From Candidatus Lokiarchaeota archaeon (GTDB lineage Archaea; Asgardarchaeota; Thorarchaeia; Thorarchaeales; Thorarchaeaceae), in assembly GCA_014730275.1 (NCBI GenBank), contig WJIL01000117.1:36671-100670 (forward strand): a stretch of 64,000 bases of DNA, read 5' to 3'. The notes under the pieces were generated by a model. It saw only the letters and a list, made by a program, of their open reading frames with translations, did not search any database and was not told the DNA's origin. The position numbers and the translations under genes were made by a program. This document shows positions 44,729 through 52,497 of the stretch, piece after piece (position 1 is the first letter of the stretch; every line of letters starts with the position of its first letter).

Positions 44729-46960
44729 CTATCTTACCGTTTTCATTTCTGATACAATCCACTCTAGGGCTTCACTAACACTTACCTTTCTGTCGCCCAT
44801 CATCACATTTGGATAGTGCTTGGAATAAAGCTGAAAACACTTTCCCAACGCCAAGACGAAGATATCCGGTGTATCAGGGTCGCTACCAAGCCGATTTAAC
44901 TCTTCGATACTATGTCTGATAGTTCTTGAAATCTTCTGCTTGATATCATTCCACTCTGCTTGTTCTACTTGCCCTCTCCTTTTACGACAAACGATGATTG
45001 CGTCATACTTGATATTGCTAACATTGAGGAGATGGGTGCTTGCTCGCATTTCACTTCTGATTGGCCAAGATTGCGAAACAAAGAATCCGGCATCTAAGAC
45101 TGCTGTTACTAGAGCTGTCCATGCATCTAGCTCCTTGTGATGGAACGTGAATACGAGCAACCCATCGTCTTTCAAAATTCGATTGGCTTCAGCGAATACG
45201 CTTCTGATTCCGTCCAAGAACTCTGCTTGACTCTTTTGTTGTATCCGATTCTGGACAATTTCTTCTTTCCAAGGAACCAAATCAGGTTTGAAATATTCAT
45301 ATTCTTCTGCTAGAGACATTCTCAGCCACGCATAGAAGAAATTTGACAATTCAGAGTAGGCGACATTATCATAATACGGAGGATCTGTAGCCACTAAATC
45401 TACCGTTTTGCTTGAGATTTCAAGATCTTGAGATGATTCGCATAACAGACACGTGTTTGCATTACCATCGAGGTCATCATAGTTGAAACATGTTCTTGCA
45501 AGAATTGGATTCTTCAGCTCTATTTTTCTAGACTCCCCATTTTCTACGAGTCTCTCAAAAGGACGCTGACAGTATTTCTTTCCCTCTATAACGAGATGTA
45601 CAAAGTTGGTAAATGAGCCACGCCCCTTCGGTGGGTCATAGCAATTCGCCTCTACTGGAGTCATTGAAGGTGAGAATGAGTGCGTCCTGAATATATCCGT
45701 GATGAAACCGTTACTTGCGTTATACTTACAGAAAGAGTTGTTATACTTCAGGCAGTTAGAAAACGCTAGTAGAAGAAACTCCTTCAGATTCTGGTTTCTA
45801 ATCTGAAGTATCCATCTGTATATCTTGCCTAGATTCAAAAGCTGCCTTTTGTTGAACATATCTGAAAAGCGAATGTATCCGTGTTTCAAGGCTCTCTGTG
45901 TCTCTACGCCCAAAGGAATCTTGGTACTCGGGATTGGCAAGCTATCTCTTTCCCGTTTGAATTCTTGTTCAGCTTTATGGAATAAATCTACATCATAGGA
46001 ACCTACTGATTTGTAGCCTCTCCCCCTCTTGAGTTTTGGATTCTGGTTTTTGTCGCATTCTGGGCAATAGAATTCTACTGCGTAAAGACGCTCTCTAGGC
46101 CGTCCTTGTTTTTGTATTACATCTATTACGTTTCCACCCGTGCACCCTTCGCTAGAACACTCATATTTTCTTCCAGATACGAATGACCGACTCTTGGGGA
46201 CAAATAATGTCTCACATGTAGGGCATGAGCTTTCTTGGTCTGCATTTTCTGTTTCGTACATGCTCCAGCACTTGGGGCAGATAACTACATCTCCTTGGTC
46301 AGTTGGTGAGTTGGCGAGGAAGAAATTGCGCATAAGGGGTACTTTTGTTCCACATTTATCACAGTCTATTTCCTTCACATGGAAGTAGTAAATTGCGTTA
46401 GCTACTCCCCCACATTCTGGGCACACAGTTCGATAGTATCTCCTGAATTCATCTCCTAGTTCTTGTTCTAATTTCTGCAACGCCTCTCTCAACAGTTCAG
46501 GATCTATATCCTCTATTTCCTTCTTGACTACAAACCATGCTACTGGATTGATATCAACACCAATAATCTGGTTAGCATGCCCAAATCTCAATGCTTCTAC
46601 TATCGTCGTTCCCCCACCCATCATGGGATCGACGATTGTTCTATTTCGAATTTCAACATCTGAAGCATACAGACTCCAAAGTTCTCGATTATCTCCATTC
46701 CACCCCTCTATATGTTCGTCTGCAAGCGAATACAAAAGAATTGTCCTGAAGACTGATCCCAACCTTCTTGCCCACCACTTATGCATAACATAAACTGGCC
46801 TGTAATGACGCCTTCCGAATCCTGTTGATTCCTTCTCTGCAATTTTGTTCACCTCATTAATTGGAAACGTCTCTTCTATAGGGGCTCTAGGCAGCTGCAT
46901 TCCCTCCTCTTCATTCTCTTCTACAAAACAACTTCTCCTTATGAAGTGTACGAGTTCCAA
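44729..46960 (-). CDS. DNA methylase with zinc ribbons (DUF1156/COG1743-like)
   Basis: A 743-aa adenine-specific-type DNA methyltransferase. N-terminal RPVYVMHKWWARRLGSVFR is the DUF1156-type start. SAM motif I is TIVDPMMGGGTTIVEALR; the catalytic motif IV is VATDPPYYDNVAYSELSNFF. Between them lie several CxxC zinc ribbons (CPECGG, CDKCG, CPKC, CPTC, CPEC). Members often belong to phage-defence islands together with DUF499-type ATPases and helicases. None of these is adjacent, so it appears as an orphan. Confidence 0.88.
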   Translation of the reverse strand: MELVHFIRRSCFVEENEEEGMQLPRAPIEETFPINEVNKIAEKESTGFGRRHYRPVYVMHKWWARRLGSVFRTILLYSLADEHIEGWNGDNRELWSLYASDVEIRNRTIVDPMMGGGTTIVEALRFGHANQIIGVDINPVAWFVVKKEIEDIDPELLREALQKLEQELGDEFRRYYRTVCPECGGVANAIYYFHVKEIDCDKCGTKVPLMRNFFLANSPTDQGDVVICPKCWSMYETENADQESSCPTCETLFVPKSRSFVSGRKYECSSEGCTGGNVIDVIQKQGRPRERLYAVEFYCPECDKNQNPKLKRGRGYKSVGSYDVDLFHKAEQEFKRERDSLPIPSTKIPLGVETQRALKHGYIRFSDMFNKRQLLNLGKIYRWILQIRNQNLKEFLLLAFSNCLKYNNSFCKYNASNGFITDIFRTHSFSPSMTPVEANCYDPPKGRGSFTNFVHLVIEGKKYCQRPFERLVENGESRKIELKNPILARTCFNYDDLDGNANTCLLCESSQDLEISSKTVDLVATDPPYYDNVAYSELSNFFYAWLRMSLAEEYEYFKPDLVPWKEEIVQNRIQQKSQAEFLDGIRSVFAEANRILKDDGLLVFTFHHKELDAWTALVTAVLDAGFFVSQSWPIRSEMRASTHLLNVSNIKYDAIIVCRKRRGQVEQAEWNDIKQKISRTIRHSIEELNRLGSDPDTPDIFVLALGKCFQLYSKHYPNVMMGDRKVSVSEALEWIVSEMKTVR

Positions 46961-47016
46961 ACGCGCTCAGCAATTGTCATAAAGGGGAACTACAAGTCAT
47001 TACTCCGTGAGAGAAA

Positions 47017-47850
47017 GTGCGGGAAGTGCATATCGAGCTGAACAGAGATGCCTACCTTGCTGGTCAGCAAGTAGAGGGTACTGTTACGGTTCAAACTGAT
47101 GAATACTTTGAGTGTGAGGATTTCACCGTATTTGTTCGCGGTTCCGAACGTACCCGTATTACAGTTGGTAGCGGAGATGACCGACGCACATATAGAGGAT
47201 CCACAAAACTCGTTGAGCATCAACTGGATATCAATACGGTAACCAGATTTGGGGCTGGCAAAACACCCATAAATTTCTCTTTTACACTCCCAATGGGACT
47301 GCCCCCAACTTACAAAGGAACTGGAGCTCAAATCAAATACTGGATTGAAGCCAAGGCAGAAATTTCATGGGCTTTTGATTGTGATAGTCAGAAGGAGTTC
47401 TGGGTATTTTCGCCCGGGGCGAGAGCAACAACAGCTGCAAATAGTGCGACTGCCAAACACGAAGGAAAACCCGTGCTGGACCTTCGCTTGGACGAAACTT
47501 CTGTTCCCCTTGGAGCTGGAATACCTTTCCAGTTTAGGGTACACGACGGAATTGAGATTCGTGGTGTTAGAGCCGAGCTCGTTCATTGTCAGAATCGGAA
47601 AGCGAGGAGCCGATCTAGAAGAACGGTAAGGGTGATTAACCAACGAGAAATACCGGCTGAAGAGATTCGGTGGGGCCGATGGGTCGATTGGAGTATTCCC
47701 ACTCGAAGAGATTTTCCACCTACGTTCAAAACGAGACTCATAACAAGCTGGTATTTTGTGAGACTTACGTTGGATCGGCCTTGGCGCTTCGACAAATCTG
47801 CTTCTGTGACCGTTGTGCCTTATTTCGACCCAACCAAAAGTAGTTCTTAG
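47017..47850 (+). CDS. Arrestin-like fold protein
   Basis: A 277-aa soluble beta-sandwich protein. The N-terminal half (VHIELNRDAYLAGQQVEGTV, then FVRGSERTRITV and INFSFTLPMGLPPTYKG) reads like the arrestin-N domain. The second half (about 155-270, LDLRLDETSVPLGAGIPFQF) repeats the theme like arrestin-C. Eukaryotic arrestins link cargo receptors to trafficking and ubiquitination; SpoOM is the bacterial relative. Which role applies here is unknown. GTG start. Divergent from the methylase. Confidence 0.72.
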   Translation: MREVHIELNRDAYLAGQQVEGTVTVQTDEYFECEDFTVFVRGSERTRITVGSGDDRRTYRGSTKLVEHQLDINTVTRFGAGKTPINFSFTLPMGLPPTYKGTGAQIKYWIEAKAEISWAFDCDSQKEFWVFSPGARATTAANSATAKHEGKPVLDLRLDETSVPLGAGIPFQFRVHDGIEIRGVRAELVHCQNRKARSRSRRTVRVINQREIPAEEIRWGRWVDWSIPTRRDFPPTFKTRLITSWYFVRLTLDRPWRFDKSASVTVVPYFDPTKSSS

Positions 47851-47870
47851 CATCGAAAAATTGAGCGTGG

Positions 47871-47977
47871 TGGTCGGGACGGCCGGATTTGAACCGGCAG
47901 CCGACGGATATCTGGAAACGATTCCAACGGAACCGAATACTACAGTCCGTTGCTCTGCCAGGTTGAGCTACGTCCCG
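47871..47977 (-). tRNA. tRNA-Tyr (GUA) with canonical intron
   Basis: Acceptor CGGGACG/CGTCCCG with the archaeal tRNA-Tyr identity pair C1-G72, D-arm GCTC/GAGC, anticodon arm ACGGA-CTGTAGA-TCCGT, T-arm GCCGG/CCGGC, discriminator A, CCA. 30-nt intron at 37/38 (47910-47939). A GCTTTAAAGC TATA-like box is at 48050-48059, 73 bp upstream, implying a longer leader. Confidence 0.93.
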
Positions 47978-48140
47978 CTTGATTCAGCCAATCAGTTTGT
48001 ATCTAATCAGCTTGGAGACCCACATCTCAACTCGGAGTCCTACTAATCTGCTTTAAAGCATTACTCTCAGGGATAAAGAGAATGGCACCAAAATATGGTT
48101 TCTACCGAATGAACATGAGTGTCATACTCGTATGAATCTG

Positions 48141-48158
48141 GTATTACAGGTGTTAATA
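48141..48158 (+). repeat. Near-match of the tandem 9-bp element
   Basis: GTATTACAG followed by GTGTTAATA (one mismatch), 38 bp upstream of the 96-aa gene at 48197. The only intergenic copy outside the 12-19 kb block. Confidence 0.5.
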
Positions 48159-48196
48159 ATCTGTAGTACGGAACAAGGATATGGTGTAGAATAAGG

Positions 48197-48487
48197 ATGG
48201 CAGACATCGAGCGTAAAATTCGAAGAGCACTTGAGAAAAACGGTATCCGATGTCAATCGGTTTACAAGCTTCCTGATGCAGATAACAGTGAACGCGTCCT
48301 GATCGCGTTTGATTCAAAGAACAACGGCAAGCTGAGTACAAAGAACGTTAGAAGCGCACTCAATTCAATGGGTTTGGGACGATTCAGCGTCCCCAGAGAC
48401 TTTCAGCATCTAAGCGCCGCTTTCGTACATCTAGAAGTGGAACTTGGTGCAAGGACTGACCCTGAAATAAGTACAGGCGCAAGTTGA
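48197..48487 (+). CDS. Hypothetical protein, 96 aa
   Basis: Small, basic alpha/beta protein (KIRRALEKNGIRCQSVYKL, RVLIAFDSKNNGKLSTKNVR). I recognise no family. ATG start with AAGG just upstream; spacing of 15 nt from its stop to the chosen start of the SDR gene suggests one operon. A near-match of the tandem 9-bp element lies in its promoter region. Confidence 0.6.
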   Translation: MADIERKIRRALEKNGIRCQSVYKLPDADNSERVLIAFDSKNNGKLSTKNVRSALNSMGLGRFSVPRDFQHLSAAFVHLEVELGARTDPEISTGAS

Positions 48488-48502
48488 CAGGTGTATATAC
48501 TA

Positions 48503-49261
48503 ATGAATCTCGGGCTCAAGGATAGAAACTTCGTGGTTGCAGCTGCGTCACGTGGCCTCGGATTTGGTGTGGCAAAAGCACTGATTGAAGAAGGAGCGAA
48601 TGTACTCATCTGCGGACGAACTGAGCGCACGTTAGAAAACGCAGTAGCGAAACTCGGTGATCGTTCAGATTATACTGTTGCTGATGTATCGGAAAAGGAA
48701 GATGTCAAGAAATTTCTGGATGTTGCTACTTCCAACTTCCAGAAGATTGACGGTGTGTTTGTCAATGCGGGTGGTCCGCCGCCAGGCGAGTTTTCTGACC
48801 TTTCGGACGAACAATGGCAATCATCATTTGATCTGACACTGATGAGTGCAGTTTGGCTAACCCGCTTTTCACTTCCACTCCTTGAAAAATCGGATTCACC
48901 TTCAATTCTCTATAGCACTTCAATCTCAGTGAAGCAACCCATAGACAATCTCCTTTTGTCGAATTCGATACGTTCAGCAGTAATTGGACTAATGCGAACT
49001 CTGGCTGACGAGATTGGTTCAGAAGGGGTGCGCGTCAATGCAGTTTGTCCAGGTTATATCTACACTCAACGTGTCGAAGAATTGCTTGAGGCAGACGAAG
49101 AGAGCTCCAAATCTGCCATTGAAGATAATATTCCAATTGGTCGAATTGGCACGCCTGAAGAATATGGAAGGGTTTGCGCTTTTCTCTTGAGTCCTGTAGC
49201 CGGCTATATCCACGGCGCTTCGCTATTGGTTGATGGCGGTCTTTATCGCGGCATGCTCTAA
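48503..49261 (+). CDS. Short-chain dehydrogenase/reductase, catalytic Tyr-Lys motif missing
   Basis: SDR fold: AASRGLGFGVAKAL (cofactor loop), VNAGG, the Ser in LYSTSISVKQP, VNAVCPGYIYT and GASLLVDGGLYRG. Where classical members have YxxxK, this one reads NLLLSNSIRSAV. This is seen in an SDR subgroup, so it may still bind cofactor but act differently. The open frame starts at GTG 48491, but ATG 48503 has AGGTG at 10 nt, giving 252 aa. Confidence 0.88.
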   Translation: MNLGLKDRNFVVAAASRGLGFGVAKALIEEGANVLICGRTERTLENAVAKLGDRSDYTVADVSEKEDVKKFLDVATSNFQKIDGVFVNAGGPPPGEFSDLSDEQWQSSFDLTLMSAVWLTRFSLPLLEKSDSPSILYSTSISVKQPIDNLLLSNSIRSAVIGLMRTLADEIGSEGVRVNAVCPGYIYTQRVEELLEADEESSKSAIEDNIPIGRIGTPEEYGRVCAFLLSPVAGYIHGASLLVDGGLYRGML

Positions 49262-49267
49262 TATGTA

Positions 49268-50236
49268 CTAGAACAAAGATTCGAATTCGCTGCCATCAAT
49301 CTTTCCTAGGCGTCTTAGAGCTGCCTGAGCGTATTTCCGAACGTGAGGGTCTTCATCATCCAAAAGCTGTTCTAAGCTGGCTGCTGCTGGTGGATATGGT
49401 GAAACGCCCATCGCCCAAGCTGCTACACGCCTGACTTCTGTATGTGGTGATGACAAGAATTCAGCTATAGATCTGAGGATTATCTCTGATCGTTTTTCTA
49501 CAATCAAACGAATCATTCGAACCTGTTCTTCAGGTGAAGCTTCCTTCATGGCACCAATAAGTCCTTGAATAGCCTTTGGAGAGTCCATATCTCGCAAAGC
49601 GCGGACACTCCAATCCCTGACTGCCTCTGACTCGTCTTCAAGGGCGGCTAGTAGACAATCGATGGACTCTTCATTTCCTATTCTTCCAAGCGCCCATGCT
49701 GCTGATTTCCGCATATCTTCATTTGCGTCTCCAAGAATTGCACATAACGAGCCAACGGTTTTATCATCATCGGATTTGGTGAGGGCGTGGACCGCCTCTC
49801 TTCTAAGATCTGTCTTCTCATTTGCATCTCGTGCAATCTGCCGCAGAATCCTTCCGTATTCTTCAGGCTCCTCACTGGCTAGAATATGGGTTGCCCATTT
49901 CCTGACCTCAAACGGTTGGTTCTCATCTCTGACTAGTTCAAGGCAATCCGGTGTGAATTCATCACTCCGGGTTCTGTATACAGCTCGCAGTCCTGAAATC
50001 CTGATATCCGAGTTTTCATCATTTACTGCTTGACCTATGGCTTCACACATAAGGGGCTTATCAAGCAAATCACAGATACCAATGACTCGTTTTTTCAAAT
50101 TCTCTTTTCCTGAGGCTTCGAATAATGAAGCCACCAACTCTCGGAATTCAGCAGGGTGCGCATTGATGTACTCTGCAATACCTTCGCGCAATTCTGGCCT
50201 ATCGCTTTTCATAAGCTGCTGTTTCATAGTGTCCAA
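49268..50236 (-). CDS. HEAT/PBS-lyase repeat protein
   Basis: 322 aa made of about eight to nine helical repeats of about 31-35 residues, with motifs such as AAWALGRIGNEESIDCLLAAL, VRDWSVRALRDM, VRRVAAWAMGV and VRKYAQAALRRLG (each a separate repeat; longest copied piece about 20 residues). Such scaffolds bind proteins. ATG start. It is 11 bp from the double-SIS gene upstream, so likely in one operon with it and the DinB-like gene. Confidence 0.85.
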   Translation of the reverse strand: MDTMKQQLMKSDRPELREGIAEYINAHPAEFRELVASLFEASGKENLKKRVIGICDLLDKPLMCEAIGQAVNDENSDIRISGLRAVYRTRSDEFTPDCLELVRDENQPFEVRKWATHILASEEPEEYGRILRQIARDANEKTDLRREAVHALTKSDDDKTVGSLCAILGDANEDMRKSAAWALGRIGNEESIDCLLAALEDESEAVRDWSVRALRDMDSPKAIQGLIGAMKEASPEEQVRMIRLIVEKRSEIILRSIAEFLSSPHTEVRRVAAWAMGVSPYPPAAASLEQLLDDEDPHVRKYAQAALRRLGKIDGSEFESLF

Positions 50237-50247
50237 TGCATATTCCC

Positions 50248-51252
50248 CTAGTATATCTCGAAAGCTGAAACGTTAGGTTTCTTCCACCCCTTCTTATCTG
50301 GCTGGTGTTCCAAAACAGCATAGTATGCAGCCATTTGCAGAGCTATACTGTTGGGAATGACTTGAGAAAGTGAGGTTGATAGACCCAATTCATCATCTGT
50401 TTTGAGGTGGTGCGCATGAATTCCAAGCGCATCTTTCAGCGCCTTCATGTACCGGGTCATATTGGTATCAGAATCGGAAATCACGATTGCGGAATCCCCG
50501 TCTTCGACTGCCAAGACATAATGATGTCGAAATTCTTCGGTGAGAATCGTGGATGCAAATGTAAGTGAATACTCGTTTACTTTACACATTCCAATTTGAG
50601 CAGCAACGTAGTTTGGTCCTTCCGATATGAGATACAATCGACTCTCTGGGCGAATAATCTGTGCTATCTTCTTTCCCTCTTCTTCAGCCCATGCAAGAAT
50701 CTGTTCTCCTTTTGATTTGAGAATCTCAAGATCCTCAGCTAGATCTTCATGCTCGCCTTCAATGCTGTGTGCTACAATCAACAAGTACGCCATTGCAGTT
50801 GTAGTCGGTGAGGAGGGACTGATATCATGAGATGTAACGTGAGATTTCGTCACCCAGACAGTCTCAGCATGTTCTGCTGCACTTCCTTCCGGGTTATCAG
50901 TTAGAAGAATGGTGGAAGCACCCATCTCACCAGCTTTGCGAAGTGCATCTATAGTTGTGAGGCTTCGACCTGAAGCAGACACGGCAATCAATGCAGATGC
51001 ATCGTCAAGAGACAATCGTTTGACTTCTGGTGGCGATACAACAAGTGCATTGATACCTTGGCTCAGGAATACCCATTTGCCATATTCTGCTGCGGCCAAG
51101 GAGTCTCCACATCCTGTGAGAACAACCGTTTCACTACCCGATATGATGGAAGCTGTTGAAGTATCTACATTATCGATGGTATCTCCAATCGCAGCTTTCT
51201 GTTTGGCAATCGCTTCGTAGCACGCATCCAGGAATTCTGTCAAACCTTTCAC
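50248..51252 (-). CDS. Double-SIS sugar isomerase/deaminase-like protein
   Basis: 334 aa with two SIS domains and no glutaminase: first VLTGCGDSLAAAEYGKWV and SASGRSLTTIDALRKAG (about 40-150), second LISEGPNYVAAQIGMCKVNEY with a Glu-Glu pair in LTEEFRHHY (about 205-330). It resembles the isomerase half of GlmS and AgaS/FrlB-like enzymes. The substrate is a phosphosugar but its identity is not evident. It precedes the HEAT-repeat gene and follows the DinB-like gene at 4 bp. Confidence 0.82.
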   Translation of the reverse strand: MKGLTEFLDACYEAIAKQKAAIGDTIDNVDTSTASIISGSETVVLTGCGDSLAAAEYGKWVFLSQGINALVVSPPEVKRLSLDDASALIAVSASGRSLTTIDALRKAGEMGASTILLTDNPEGSAAEHAETVWVTKSHVTSHDISPSSPTTTAMAYLLIVAHSIEGEHEDLAEDLEILKSKGEQILAWAEEEGKKIAQIIRPESRLYLISEGPNYVAAQIGMCKVNEYSLTFASTILTEEFRHHYVLAVEDGDSAIVISDSDTNMTRYMKALKDALGIHAHHLKTDDELGLSTSLSQVIPNSIALQMAAYYAVLEHQPDKKGWKKPNVSAFEIY

Positions 51253-51256
51253 CTAT

Positions 51257-51727
51257 TTAGAGCATATTTACATCCGGTGGTTGCCCACCAAGTTTTCTGA
51301 TGAGTCCTATTATCAGGCCACGATGGTGAACTTCGTGCGTGGCTACATGTAATAATGCCTTAGCAACTGTAAAGTTGTTGGTTACACCATTCCAAATAAT
51401 GGTCTCCACATTCTGTAAGTCAGTTTCTATCAGGTTCGAAAGATATTCCTCTGTCTTTTCTTCCCTCTCTTTAAACAAAACCCTCACATCAGTGACGGTT
51501 GTTACTTCCTCTGGATCATAAAGCCTCCTTCCTCTCCCTTTGAGGACTTCATCAATCCAGTACCCCTCATTATTCACAAGATGAACCACGATGTTCCTGA
51601 TTGACGAATGCCCGACTCCTAAGTCTCTTGTGAAGTCACGCTCAGAAAGATTTCTTTCTATGGAGGATAAAAGTGGCTCTCTGCACTTGATATTATGTTC
51701 GAAAAGAAGCTTTATGCAGTCAATCAT
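51257..51727 (-). CDS. DinB-like metal-binding four-helix protein
   Basis: 156 aa. The four-helix DinB/YfiT fold has metal-binding histidines in VVHLVNNEGYW and HVATHEVHHRG near the C-terminus, typical of thiol-dependent transferases and hydrolases. Substrate unknown. ATG start. First gene of a probable three-gene operon on the minus strand. Confidence 0.82.
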   Translation of the reverse strand: MIDCIKLLFEHNIKCREPLLSSIERNLSERDFTRDLGVGHSSIRNIVVHLVNNEGYWIDEVLKGRGRRLYDPEEVTTVTDVRVLFKEREEKTEEYLSNLIETDLQNVETIIWNGVTNNFTVAKALLHVATHEVHHRGLIIGLIRKLGGQPPDVNML

Positions 51728-51786
51728 GGAACATCAATAATCACACGAGAACATCTTAACCTTGCCTTATCAGCAGAAATTGAATG

Positions 51787-51896
51787 TGGCGCCCCGGTCG
51801 GGAGTTGAACCCGAGTCCCGAGAGTGACAGTCTCGGATGCTATTCTGATACCTATAGATTGTTTCTATAGATATGGCCAGACTACACTACCGGGGC
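51787..51896 (-). tRNA. tRNA-Asp (GUC) with an intron in the D-loop
   Basis: Acceptor GCCCCGG/CCGGGGC, anticodon arm CGAGA-CTGTCAC-TCTCG, T-arm TCGGG/CCCGA, discriminator G, CCA. The D-loop is about 31 nt too long. The extra segment (roughly 51842-51873, exact junctions unclear) folds into a 10-bp hairpin, ATATCTATAG/CTATAGGTAT. With Arg(UCG) this is the second D-loop intron in the window. Confidence 0.87.
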
Positions 51897-52218
51897 ACTA
51901 CTGAACCTGTCCATACTTGGACGAGTCAACGGGGCCACTTGCAGAGTTCTATTAAAGTTGTCGTTGTCAAACCGTCAGCATAATCCTTTTTTGTTGTCTA
52001 CATAATACATTCTCTCAGTACATTGCCCCTCATTTGAGCAGCTGATATGCCAAATTAGCTTGTCTTAAGGAAAATCTTTTATTCATACATAATTCCCGTT
52101 CGGTGCTCAAGCAGGATTGCTTCCCACTCATGCATGGCCATATGCCGCATCAAAGACAAGATGATGGTGCACATCGTTATCTAGTCATTTGTGTTGCGCA
52201 TGGTCTACTGCAATGCAC
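51897..52218. other. Gene-free stretch between tRNA-Asp and tRNA-Lys
   Basis: No open frame with support. On the minus strand TTTAATAG (about 51950) is a possible TATA for tRNA-Asp. The RpoH gene, which precedes rpoB in many archaea, is not here. Confidence 0.5.
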
Positions 52219-52325
52219 GGGCTCGTGGCGCAGACAGGTAGCGCAATAGGCTTTTAACCTAGGGGTCGCGGGTTCAAAGCCTCTCTTGGTTTCCAAGAGA
52301 TGTGAAACTCCCGCCGAGCCCGCCA
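52219..52325 (+). tRNA. tRNA-Lys (UUU) with an intron in the T-loop
   Basis: Acceptor GGGCTCG/CGAGCCC, D-arm GCGC/GCGC, anticodon arm ATAGG-CTTTTAA-CCTAG, discriminator G, CCA. The T-stem GCGGG/CCCGC is closed by an oversized loop. Removing 30 nt (52277-52306) leaves the standard TTCAACT. The insert holds a perfect hairpin, CTCTTGG/CCAAGAG. T-loop introns are very rare. Confidence 0.88.
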
Positions 52326-52497
52326 TCGTGCATGCGCAGTAGTATGAGTTGGTTGCGTTCTGATCGAGCTGAACAATCAACGGGGCGTCTATTGCTGGGA
52401 ATGTACGAGCTCGGATTTTCTGGGTTCCATGCGAAGGGAAGCATGAGTCTGATTTCTGGCAGTAGTACCCCCGTCCATCTCGGAAAGGTGTCATAAT

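Noticed and set aside
46114..46131. GTATTACAT CTATTACGT inside the methylase gene
   Set aside because: One mismatch and fully explained by coding VIDVIQ on the other strand. Kept out of the element count.
47365..47853. 162-aa reverse open frame opposite the arrestin-like gene
   Set aside because: The forward frame has clear domain structure and a start signal; the reverse frame does not.
47813..48046. 77-aa open frame over tRNA-Tyr
   Set aside because: It reads through the tRNA gene on the opposite strand.
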